In this document: positions 1 through 6,592 of the stretch, piece after piece
Position numbering within the stretch: position 1 is the first letter of the stretch
How the letters are laid out: every line of letters begins with the position of its first letter
NCBI GenBank assembly: GCA_964498065.1
Contig: CAZCFZ010000134.1
Span: 1 to 8,871, forward strand
Direction: 5' to 3'
Source: FEN-1297 sp964498065
Lineage (GTDB): Bacteria > Bacteroidota > Ignavibacteria > Ignavibacteriales > Ignavibacteriaceae
DNA length: 8,871 bases
Made by a program: the position numbers and the translations under genes
Notes under the pieces: generated by a model
Seen by the model: only the letters and a program-made list of their open reading frames with translations
Databases searched by the model: none
What the model was told of the DNA's origin: nothing

Positions 1-423
1 GGGTTTGTTAAAGGTAATGGGAACAGCAATTCTCCAAAGAATTACTATTTTGTTGACGAAAATGTTAATTCCGGAAAATATTATTACAGATTAAAACAAA
101 CCGACTTCGATGGGAAATACACATTTTCAAAAGTTGTTGAGGCTGATATTTCCAGCCCGGATGTTTACAGTCTGGACCAGAATTACCCGAATCCATTTAA
201 CCCGGTAACAACAATCAAATATGAAATACCTAAAGCAGGAAAAGTTAAAATTGTAATATTTGATATGCTGGGCAGAGTGGTTCAAACACTAGTCAATGAA
301 TTTAAAGAAGCCGGAAGATATAATGTTCAATTTGATGCCGGTAAATTAGCAAGCGGAACTTATTTATATCAAATTCAGGCAGGTAATTTTACAGAAGTTA
401 AAAAGATGATACTTATAAAATAA
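1..423 (+). CDS. C-terminal part of a secreted protein with a T9SS type A sorting domain (5' end outside window)
   Basis: Frame 1 is open from the first base to the TAA at 421-423, giving 140 residues with no start, so the gene begins to the left. Residues about 15-46 include 'YYYRLKQTDFDGKYTFS', a beta-rich segment often found just before sorting domains in exported proteins of this group. From residue about 61 the sequence is a classic T9SS C-terminal sorting domain: 'NYPNPFNPVTTIKYEIP', then 'DMLGRVVQTLVNE', 'LASGTYLYQIQAG' and the terminal 'KKMILIK'. Known for the family: this domain directs cargo through the type IX machinery to the cell surface or medium and is usually removed. The cargo domain, and hence the function, is not visible. 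A strong terminator follows 29 bp downstream, so this is the last gene of its transcript. Confidence 0.9.
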   Translation, partial: GFVKGNGNSNSPKNYYFVDENVNSGKYYYRLKQTDFDGKYTFSKVVEADISSPDVYSLDQNYPNPFNPVTTIKYEIPKAGKVKIVIFDMLGRVVQTLVNEFKEAGRYNVQFDAGKLASGTYLYQIQAGNFTEVKKMILIK

Positions 424-703
424 ATATTCCTGACCCAAAATCCCCATAATAGCAAGGCCCCAAACAATTTGGGGCTTTGTATTTTTGAGGGAATCAGGAG
501 GACATAATTATCAAGGATCTATTAATTTATACTGCCGGTTATTAAAAATTTATTTCTTTAATAATTTTGTATTTTATTATATTGTACATATAGTTATTTT
601 ATCAAATTAGTATTTAATTATTATCAATTAGAATCTTTAATTTATCGTTTAAGAGTTCATACTAGCTGTTGGAAAAAATTTTTAAGAAGTTATAGAGGTA
701 ACC
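424..703. other. Intergenic region and 5' leader of the OmpA-like gene
   Basis: After the terminator (453-488), about 215 bp of very AT-rich DNA precedes the OmpA-like gene. No ORF of note is seen. TAATTTTG at 562-569 matches the Bacteroidota -7 consensus TAnnTTTG, but I see no convincing TTG at the expected upstream distance, so I do not call a promoter. A CCGG-centred motif (CCGGTTATTA, 535-544) resembles motifs in the other non-coding stretches of this window. Confidence 0.5.
453..488 (+). terminator. Rho-independent terminator after the first T9SS cargo gene
   Basis: A 12-bp stem (453-464 pairing with 468-479, one G-U wobble, core GGCCCC / GGGGC) closes a 3-nt loop and is followed by the T-rich tract TATTTTT. 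It starts 29 bp after the stop at 423 and is much more GC-rich than the surrounding DNA. It fits termination on the + strand. Confidence 0.88.
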
Positions 704-706
704 GTG
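694..706 (+). promoter_or_regulatory. Ribosome-binding site that fixes the GTG start at 704
   Basis: AGAGG (694-698) lies 5 nt before GTG at 704-706. An in-frame TAA at 683-685 closes the frame upstream, no ATG or TTG lies between them, and no methionine follows within the next 220 residues. GTG at 704 is therefore the only sensible start, and it places the signal peptide correctly. Confidence 0.75.
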
Positions 707-2600
707 AATACAGACTACCCAAAAAGATCATTAAATTTCAACTTTTCTGTTTATGCAATTATTATTTTTCTAATATCATACTCCACTTTTGATTTTGCCC
801 AAGAGAGTAAGAAGATATTTCAGCCGCTAAACGGTTCTGTCCTTTTATCTCTTGAAGGAAGTGCTACATTTTCCCAAACTGATTATCAAACTCCTAATAT
901 TGATTTTGCATGGCGAGGATTAGGAGAATATTATTTTAATCTTTACTCAAAATATTTCCTTGGTGCACGATTAACAGGGGGAAGCGGTTATATAGCCGGT
1001 AAACAAACAAGTTTCATTAGTCAGGGAATATCAAGGTCATTTCAGACATCTATATATTATGCAGGAGTTGGTATAGAATTCGGGTATCAGGTAGCCCCGC
1101 AAATATTCCCGTATATTGCAAGCGGTGTAAATACACTTTTCTTTGATCCTAGATACTACAGCGGCGGGAGGCTCCCTAACAATGCTAAAAATCTGTATTC
1201 CAGACGAACAACCAGTGAATACATTGAAATAGGATTAAGATATTTTTTAACCGATCATATTGCAGCGAATTTAAGTTTAGATCAATATTTTGTTCCTACA
1301 GATTATTTGGACGATTTGAAAAGAGGCACTTCAAATGATTCATACTCTCAATTAAACATCGGCATTTCATATTTATTGTTTAATAAAAAAGATTCAGATG
1401 GTGACGGCGTACCGGATGATGAAGATAGATGCCCAAATACACCCTGGGGTATAAAGGTCGATTCACATGGTTGTCCGCTCGATGCTGACGGTGATGGTGT
1501 ACCGGATTATCTGGATAAATGCCCTAATACTCCAAAGGGAGTTAAAGTTGATGCGACCGGGTGTCCTCTTGATAGCGACGGCGATGGTGTTCCGGATTAT
1601 TTAGACAAGTGTCCAAATACTCCTAAAGGAGTTAAAGTTGATGTTTTTGGATGTCCTTTGGATAGCGATGGTGATGGTGTTCCCGATTATTTGGATAAAT
1701 GCCCTAACACTCCAAAGGGAGTTAAAGTNNNNNNNNNNNNNNNNNNNNNNNNNNNNNNNNNNNNNNNNNNNNNNNNNNNNNNNNNNNNNNNNNNNNNNNN
1801 NNNNNNNNNNNNNNNNNNNNNNNNNNNNGGATAAATGCCCTAACACTCCAAAGGGAGTTAAAGTCGATGCTTTTGGTTGTCCTTTGGATAGTGACGGTGA
1901 TGGTGTTCCAGATTATTTAGATAAATGCCCAAATACTCCCGCTGGGGTCAAAGTAGATGCTTTCGGTTGTCCGATAGTTAAAGATAGTGATGGTGATGGT
2001 GTACCGGATAATCTTGACAAATGCCCAAACACGCCGGCCGGTGTAAAGGTCGACGCAACCGGATGTCCGTTGGATAGTGATCATGATGGAGTACCTGATT
2101 ATAAAGATAGATGTCCTAATACACCTAAAGGGATTAGAGTTGATAGATATGGCTGCCCACTAGACAGTGATCATGACGGAGTTCCCGATTATCTAGATAA
2201 ATGTCCAAATACTCCTAGAGGAGTAAAAGTAGATAAGTTCGGCTGCCCTATTCCTGCTGATAAATATATTCTTAAATCCGATGAATATTTTGGAACAGGC
2301 TCGGCAACTTTATTGCCTTCCGCTACATCAAATCTGAATAATATAGTTGAAAAAATGAAAGAAGATCCCACTTCAAGATGGCGCATAGAAGGTTATACGG
2401 ATTATGAAAATCCTTCATCCTTTAACCAGACTTTAGCATTTAATAGAGCTAATGCGGTCTATTTGTATTTTGTAAGAAAAGGATTGAATAAAAATAGATT
2501 TGATATAATTGGAACCGGCGGATATTATAAGATAAGCAGTGAATCGAAGATACTTAGTAAAAGGAATAATGTTGGAGTGGTTATTACAAAAATAAAATGA
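704..2600 (+). CDS. OmpA-family outer membrane protein with TSP3-like calcium-binding repeats (interrupted by an N run)
   Basis: Predicted outer membrane protein that anchors the envelope to peptidoglycan. In order: a signal peptide (hydrophobic core residues about 17-27, likely cut after A32 in 'FDFAQES'); a domain of about 190 residues with alternating aromatic strands ('GEYYFNLYSKYFLGARL', 'YIEIGLRYFLTDHIAANL') read as an 8-stranded beta-barrel; from residue 230 an array of 30-residue repeats 'DSDGDGVPDYLDKCPNTPKG...GCPL' whose Asp-rich loops and Cys pairs match thrombospondin type 3 calcium-binding repeats; and a C-terminal OmpA-like domain (from about 2260). That domain keeps 'IEGYTD' and 'NQTLAFNRANAV', including the Asp and Arg that bind diaminopimelate in the family, but the usual NRRV tail is changed to 'RNNVGVV'. 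The 100-N run at 1729-1828 moves the downstream part to another frame. This is a placeholder effect (see findings), so I annotate one gene. About 597 residues are resolved. It is probably transcribed alone. Confidence 0.88.
1391..2252 (+). repeat. In-frame 90-bp tandem repeat array encoding TSP3-like units
   Basis: Units start at 1391, 1481, 1571 and 1661, then after the N run at 1887, 1983, 2073 and 2163, with one or more units partly in the gap. The period is 90 bp (30 residues), except the unit at 1887, which carries two extra residues (VK) and is 96 bp. Central units are nearly identical in DNA and protein. The edge units vary more: the first has 'DDEDRCPNTPWGIKVDSHG', and the last two have DSDHDG in place of DSDGDG. 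At least 8 units are present; 9 or more if the gap holds real extra sequence. Confidence 0.93.
1729..1828. other. Assembly gap (100 N) inside the repeat array
   Basis: Exactly 100 N, a common fixed-size scaffold placeholder. The 36 bases before it (1693-1728) are identical to the 36 bases after it (1829-1864). With a 90-bp period the true distance must be 54 + 90k bases, or an overlap of 36 (k = -1). All of these are multiples of 3 and restore a single frame; 100 does not. Confidence 0.97.
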
Positions 2601-2749
2601 TAGCGATATGTATTAGATTGTTTATTCCCTAAAATATTTTAATAATTATTCAAAATTAAAGGAAGATTATTTTCTCATATTATATAAAAATTATAAATCG
2701 ATATTTCATTTTTCAATTATTACCGGAATTCATAATACCGGCAGTGATA
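2601..2749. other. Intergenic region between convergent genes
   Basis: This 149-bp stretch separates the 3' ends of the OmpA-like gene (+) and the receiver gene (-). It has a 12-bp AT-only palindrome at 2630-2641 (TAAAATATTTTA) and two ACCGG motifs at 2722-2726 and 2738-2742. No GC-rich hairpin with a T-tract was found for either gene. Confidence 0.5.
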
Positions 2750-3151
2750 TTATTCCTTTTGGGGGCTTTTTTTAGAAAAACTCTTTCCAAACAGACTTTC
2801 TATTTTTCCAAATAATAGCGGGCCAAAATCCGATTTAGATAAAAAATCATTCGCTCCAGCGGCAATTGCTTCACCTCGATATTCTTCTTCTTTTCCAATT
2901 GTTAGCACAATTATTTTTATATTTGGATGTGCTTTTCGTATTTTTTTGGTTGTCTCTAATCCGTTCAAACCTTTCATGGAGATATCCATTATAATTAAGT
3001 TAGGCTCAAAATCATCTAACTTTTGAAGAGCATCTTCCCCTGACTCAGCCCATGTTATAAGTTCAAAATTGAGAGAAGAATTTAAGTAACGTACAGCTGA
3101 ATTTATGAATTTAACATTGTCGTCGACTAAAAGAATTTTTAATGCTTCCAT
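2750..3151 (-). CDS. Receiver-only (CheY-like) response regulator
   Basis: A 133-residue protein consisting of one REC domain and a short basic tail ('KSFSKKSPQKE'). The phosphorylation site is complete: acidic pair D10/D11 ('LLVDDN'), phospho-acceptor D56 ('LIIMDISM'), switch T84 ('IVLTIG') and K106 ('FLSKSD'). The pattern 'AESGEDAL...GLNGLETTKKIRK...AGANDFLSKSDF' resembles receivers of NarL/LuxR-type regulators, but no helix-turn-helix follows. It must therefore act by protein contact, as a phosphate sink, or as an intermediate in a relay. The ATG at 3149-3151 is preceded by AAGG (3158-3161) with good spacing. It lies 689 bp downstream of the NarL-type regulator on the same strand, so it probably has its own promoter. 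Its partner kinase is unknown; the PAS kinase at 4514-5710 is one candidate. Confidence 0.9.
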   Translation of the reverse strand: MEALKILLVDDNVKFINSAVRYLNSSLNFELITWAESGEDALQKLDDFEPNLIIMDISMKGLNGLETTKKIRKAHPNIKIIVLTIGKEEEYRGEAIAAGANDFLSKSDFGPLLFGKIESLFGKSFSKKSPQKE

Positions 3152-3239
3152 AATTTACCTTAAAAAATTTCATTCCTTCATTAACTTTGGATCAAAACTA
3201 GGTTAATTCTTCTTTATTGACAATCGGGGAATACCTTAT

Positions 3240-3253
3240 ATTTACCGGTAAAT
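3240..3253. promoter_or_regulatory. 14-bp perfect palindrome upstream of the receiver gene
   Basis: ATTTACCGGTAAAT is its own reverse complement. It lies about 90 bp upstream of the receiver start at 3151, where a dimeric regulator could bind. A related half-site (ATTAACCGG on the minus strand, centred near 5804) lies about the same distance upstream of the kinase start. The role as an operator is inferred. Confidence 0.35.
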
Positions 3254-3560
3254 GCCCTGATATTTACACATTCACTACTCTTAAAGAGAGAGGAAAGTAT
3301 ATCCAAAACTTATCTAAATATAAGCGGTTAATTTTAAAATAATATAATCTTCACACACTAATGATTAACATTATATTCTAATAAACCGAAGCTTAAATAC
3401 ATTTTCATTATATAATAAGGTAAATCTGAGGTTGAATTTATATTTTCAGTGCCGGATAATTCCCTCCGCATTAATTGCCAGGGACCATGAAGAAATTATT
3501 ATATAAATTATAGGCTTTACTTGCCAATTTAGCATACTTTTCTAATATACCAATTATACA

Positions 3561-3604
3561 CTTATTGAGAGCTTGCTATAGGCTTGTTATATACTTGTTA
3601 TTGG
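3561..3604. repeat. Four imperfect tandem 11-bp repeats
   Basis: Units begin exactly every 11 bp at 3561, 3572, 3583 and 3594: CTTATTGAGAG, CTTGCTATAGG, CTTGTTATATA and CTTGTTATTGG. All begin with CTT and three with CTTG, mostly followed by TAT. A spacing of one helical turn places each copy on the same DNA face, as in the 11-bp direct-repeat boxes bound by OmpR/PhoB-type regulators. No binding protein is identified. Confidence 0.5.
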
Positions 3605-3840
3605 CCGGGCAGAATTGCTCTTTATCTAAATGAAGTTGGACTACGAATATGAAATAATGACAGACAATTCCGTTGCTGCAAGTGATCTACTGAAAACGGG
3701 TATATTTACTGTTCTTAAAGCTTGGAAATTGGTATCTCATTGATGTTTACTGCAAAGGTAGGATGAAAAATGAGTTTTATTAAAGAGTAAAATGCAAAGG
3801 AATAAAGATTATAGACAGTATCTAATTTCTTTCTTAAAAA

Positions 3841-4512
3841 TTACTGCTGGGTTATTATTCCTTCTCTTATAGCATATTTGACCAGCCCCGGAACATCGTG
3901 GATGTTAAGCCTTTCCATAATTTGAGACCTATGCGTTTCAATAGTTTTGATACTAATATTCAGCTTATTTGCAATCTCTTTTGTGGAATTTCCCTCTGCG
4001 ATTAACTGTAAAATTTCTCTCTGTCTCGATGTTAATCTTTCAAAAACATTTTCATGATCTTTGTCTTCAGGAAGCCCTTCGTTTATCCGCCTCAAGTAAT
4101 CAGTTACCAAGTTTTTAGATATCGAAGGACTAAGATAAATTTCTCCCTTAATCACCGCATTTATTGCCAGCTCCAATTCGGTAGGTGCGGCATCCTTTAG
4201 TAAGTATCCCGATGCCCCGGCTTTTAAAGCCTGGATTACATACTCTTCATTAGCATACATAGAAAGGATTATAATTGAGACACTGATATTTTCCTTATTA
4301 ATCTGTTCAGTTACTTCTAAGCCGTTTAATTCCGACATTGCAACATCCAGTAAAAGGATATCAGGAAGAAATTCTTTTATAAGCTGCACGGCTTCCCTGC
4401 CATTGGATGCTTCTGCAACTACTTCAACTCCTCTTATATTTTGAAGCAGCTGCCTTATACCTGCTCTAATTAATGTATGGTCATCGGCAATAATAACTTT
4501 TACGGGTTTCAT
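3841..4512 (-). CDS. NarL/FixJ-family two-component response regulator (DNA-binding)
   Basis: A 223-residue transcription regulator. An N-terminal receiver (about 4-120) has the acidic pair D10/D11, phospho-acceptor D56 ('ILLLDVAM'), S84 and K106 ('YLLKDA'). A C-terminal LuxR-type helix-turn-helix (about 157-220) includes 'LTSRQREILQLIAEGNSTKEIA' and the recognition helix 'SIKTIETHRSQIMERL'. This is the standard length and layout for the family. I place the start at ATG 4510-4512, not the upstream in-frame ATG at 4531-4533. AAGGAG sits 4 nt before 4512, the resulting 'MKPVKVIIADD' is a normal REC beginning, and no site precedes 4533. The gene is one base downstream of the kinase stop, so the pair is co-transcribed and probably translationally coupled; this regulator is the likely phosphate acceptor. 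Its target genes are unknown. Confidence 0.95.
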   Translation of the reverse strand: MKPVKVIIADDHTLIRAGIRQLLQNIRGVEVVAEASNGREAVQLIKEFLPDILLLDVAMSELNGLEVTEQINKENISVSIIILSMYANEEYVIQALKAGASGYLLKDAAPTELELAINAVIKGEIYLSPSISKNLVTDYLRRINEGLPEDKDHENVFERLTSRQREILQLIAEGNSTKEIANKLNISIKTIETHRSQIMERLNIHDVPGLVKYAIREGIITQQ

Positions 4513-4522
4513 GTTACTCCTT
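4513..4522 (-). promoter_or_regulatory. Ribosome-binding site of the NarL-type regulator, overlapping the kinase stop region
   Basis: On the minus strand the order is AAGGAG (4522-4517), T, then AAC and ATG. The kinase stop TAA (4516-4514) lies in the 4-nt spacer between the ribosome-binding site and the start at 4512. This tight layout suggests that ribosomes ending kinase synthesis re-start on the regulator, which would keep the two proteins in a set ratio. Confidence 0.8.
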
Positions 4523-5710
4523 AATTTTATCAATATTTTGAGATGAAGTATTTAAGGGTAATATTGCATAAACCTTTGTCCCTTTTTTAGAAGATGAATA
4601 AATATCCAGCCAACCTCCAACAAGTTCTGCTCTTTCCTGCATTCCAAGTACACCTATGCTTTGCCCGTTTATAGCTTTTCTTCTGGCTATTGAAACATTG
4701 TAACCTATACCGTCATCGGTGATCAACAAATGCAAGTCGTTTGATTTTCTTTCAAGCTCAATAGAAAAAGTCTCGGCTTTAGCATGTTTGATGATATTTG
4801 TTATTGCTTCCTGTACTATTCGATAACATGCAATTTGAAGCTCAGGTGATAAATTTCCTTCAATTTGTTTTGTAATTACTTTGCCTTTAATGCCGGACCT
4901 CTGCGACTGCCTGTCTACATACCATCTAATAGCCGGCAATAATCCCAGATCGTCCAATATAGATGGACGTAAGTTTAGCGATAGTTCTCTTACTTCATTT
5001 AATGATTCCTCAACCAATTGAATACTGTCTTTTAATTGAGTTTGAATTTGAGCTGATTTTGTTTGTTGCATAATATTTAGCATATCAATTTTAACAGCAG
5101 TTAGGGACTGCCCTATTTCATCGTGAAGTTCCCTGGCAATATTTCTCCTCTCTAATTCCTGAACCTGGATTAAGCTTCTGGAAAGTGTTTTCATCAATTT
5201 TTGTGCTTCAACCAATTTGGTGAGTAGCTTTTCTTGTTTTTCCTCGGCAATTTTAATTTCTGTAATGTCTGTATTTATAACCGCTACGGCTAATTTCTTA
5301 TTATTAAATTCAACCGGAATTCCCGTACTTTTAATTATCTTCTCATGTTTTGTTTCCGGATCAATGATTGTAAATTCGTCCGTTAAATATTTACCCGCTA
5401 AGGCCTGCGTATAAATATCATCGCCATTAGATATAATTTCCCCGGTTTTAAAATTTCGCATTCCCAGTATTTGGGGTATATTTTTTATTTTTAAATTTAG
5501 TTCTTCAATGCTAGTTAAACCATACATTTCTAATGATTTCCTATTAGCTTTTATAATTCCCGTTTCATTACCGATTAAAATCCCATCGGGCATATTGTCA
5601 AAAATAATATCCAATCCCGGCATAGTCTTTTTAAATATCTCTGGAATTTCTAATTTTTTATCCAATCGTTTAGTATTTTTTTTCATATCCGGTAAATTCC
5701 CTTCAAGCAT
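4514..5710 (-). CDS. Soluble PAS-domain sensor histidine kinase, HisKA_3 (NarX/DesK-like) type
   Basis: A 398-residue kinase that should phosphorylate the adjacent NarL-type regulator. Residues about 31-155 form a PAS domain ('IIFDNMPDGILIGNETGIIKA'), ending in 'NTDITEIKIAEEKQEKL', which leads into a coiled linker. The dimerisation and phospho-acceptor part is HisKA_3: 'ERRNIARELHDEIGQSLTAVK', with H196 the phosphorylated histidine. The HATPase_c part has the N-box 'YRIVQEAITNIIKHA' (N305), the G1 box 'DDGIG' (332-336) and the 'GVLGMQERAELVGG' G2 motif. No signal peptide or membrane helix is seen, so it is probably a cytoplasmic sensor of a small molecule or redox state; no ligand can be named. 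The start ATG at 5708-5710 has a modest GAAAGAG upstream; ATG at residue 9 is a possible alternative. It is the first gene of the operon. Confidence 0.93.
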   Translation of the reverse strand: MLEGNLPDMKKNTKRLDKKLEIPEIFKKTMPGLDIIFDNMPDGILIGNETGIIKANRKSLEMYGLTSIEELNLKIKNIPQILGMRNFKTGEIISNGDDIYTQALAGKYLTDEFTIIDPETKHEKIIKSTGIPVEFNNKKLAVAVINTDITEIKIAEEKQEKLLTKLVEAQKLMKTLSRSLIQVQELERRNIARELHDEIGQSLTAVKIDMLNIMQQTKSAQIQTQLKDSIQLVEESLNEVRELSLNLRPSILDDLGLLPAIRWYVDRQSQRSGIKGKVITKQIEGNLSPELQIACYRIVQEAITNIIKHAKAETFSIELERKSNDLHLLITDDGIGYNVSIARRKAINGQSIGVLGMQERAELVGGWLDIYSSSKKGTKVYAILPLNTSSQNIDKIKE

Positions 5711-6299
5711 TTAATCTCTTTCAATAATATTCATTTCAAAACAAATCCAGGTAAATATTATTTTACATATACTGTATATCACAGCATAACTCAGATACGT
5801 ATCCGGTTAATTCATAATATTGTAACTTTACGGAGGATAAAATTTTATAATTAATGAAAAGATATACATAAATTATTACTTAATAAACGATAATTTTTGA
5901 AAATTAAAAAATTAATTTCAACACAAATTATTATTAAGTAAATATTCCTTCTAAAAAATTGGTTTTAATAAAGGGCTACGGATTTTCCAAAAGTTAACCT
6001 AAGTAGTTTTTATTATATATTATTATATTCATCTCAAATAATAGTTAAAGGCCGAAGTATTAAAATTATATTTATCAAGACTATGTTTAAATTAGCAATA
6101 CTTCCGTCAGTCAAATTATTTTTTATTTTTATTTGCTTGAGCGCATATTAAATAGTTTGAAAATGTATTATCTTTCGCCCGAAAGTTGTGAGGTTTTTTG
6201 AAAGCTTAGATAATTAATAAATGCATGTTATTTGTATTGAATTAATAAATTAAAATTTATTTTTTTATATTTTAAAAAAATATTCTATATAAGCTCAAA
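5711..6299. other. Long AT-rich intergenic stretch upstream of the kinase operon
   Basis: No gene is recognised on either strand; stops are dense and parts are extremely AT-rich (6241-6300 has only 4 G/C bases). It should contain the promoter of the kinase-regulator operon. CCGGTTAATTC at 5803-5813 resembles CCGGATAATTC at 3452-3462. A GGAGGA at 5832-5837 is not followed by a useful ORF. A short hairpin (5-bp stem, 6172-6176 with 6181-6185) precedes a T-run at about 6194-6199, but no gene lies upstream on that strand. An 8-bp inverted repeat (6054-6061 with 6097-6104) has a 35-nt spacer. Confidence 0.5.
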
Positions 6300-6492
6300 T
6301 TAAATTAACGCTTTTAATAAGTATAAATCTATTTTAATATCTAAACATCCTGTTCTAAATTTTGCTAAATGGTCTTTATCTGTTTTCGTTGATAAGGTTG
6401 ATTTATTCAACTCAACAGTAAAAATGAATTGATGACGTACTACTGCAACCCCTGGTCGTGTTTTCATTTCACAAGATTGAATCAAGTTTACT
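6300..6492 (-). CDS. Unidentified reading frame, C-terminal part only, running into the N gap
   Basis: The minus strand is open for 63 codons from the gap edge to a TAA at 6300-6302. The other frames I read here, including the three forward frames, hold several stops. The segment nearest the gap has markedly higher G+C than the extremely AT-rich DNA at 6241-6300. The peptide ('EMKTRPGVAVVRHQFIFTVE...FRTGCLDIKIDLYLLKALI') matches no family I recognise. It could be the tail of a real gene, of a mobile element, or chance. The plus strand shows no signal peptide that could begin the T9SS gene on the other side of the gap. Confidence 0.25.
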
Positions 6493-6592
6493 NNNNNNNN
6501 NNNNNNNNNNNNNNNNNNNNNNNNNNNNNNNNNNNNNNNNNNNNNNNNNNNNNNNNNNNNNNNNNNNNNNNNNNNNNNNNNNNNNNNNNNNN
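6493..6592. other. Assembly gap (100 N)
   Basis: Exactly 100 N, the same size as the first gap, so most likely a fixed placeholder with unknown true length. The flanks share no overlap. It hides the 5' part of the T9SS cargo gene to its right and whatever continues the reverse-strand frame to its left. Distances measured across it are not reliable. Confidence 0.97.

Larger units (their letters stand above)
3152..3840. other. 689-bp non-coding stretch between two response-regulator genes
   Basis: I see no ORF with family features on either strand. The longest forward ORF I examined (3630-3743, 37 codons) has no ribosome-binding site and no recognisable motif. The stretch contains a perfect 14-bp palindrome (3240-3253), a four-copy 11-bp tandem repeat (3561-3604) and a CCGGATAATTC element (3452-3462). 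It is long for a 5' leader, so it could hold the promoter and control region of the receiver gene, an unrecognised small RNA, or a decayed gene. Confidence 0.6.

Noticed and set aside
562..569. TAATTTTG as a Bacteroidota-type -7 promoter element for the OmpA-like gene
   Set aside because: No matching -33 TTG at the right distance, and such strings are frequent in DNA this AT-rich.
1391..2252. CRISPR array
   Set aside because: The regular repeats are in-frame, contiguous 30-codon protein repeats without variable spacers.
1601..2386. Reverse-strand open frames within the repeat array and OmpA-like domain
   Set aside because: They are antisense shadows of the strongly supported forward gene; the one at 1601-1846 depends on crossing the N run.
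3630..3743. Small forward ORF of 37 codons starting MKLDYEYEIM
   Set aside because: No ribosome-binding site, no recognisable motif, and a stop directly before the ATG; chance is sufficient to explain it.
5217..5714. Two forward open frames of 65 and 68 codons with hydrophobic translations
   Set aside because: They lie antisense to the PAS part of the kinase, which has full family motifs, so the hydrophobic peptides are by-products of its reversed codons.
6172..6199. Hairpin CTTTC-GCCC-GAAAG followed by a T-run as a terminator
   Set aside because: A five-bp stem, T-run about 8 nt away, and no gene upstream on that strand.
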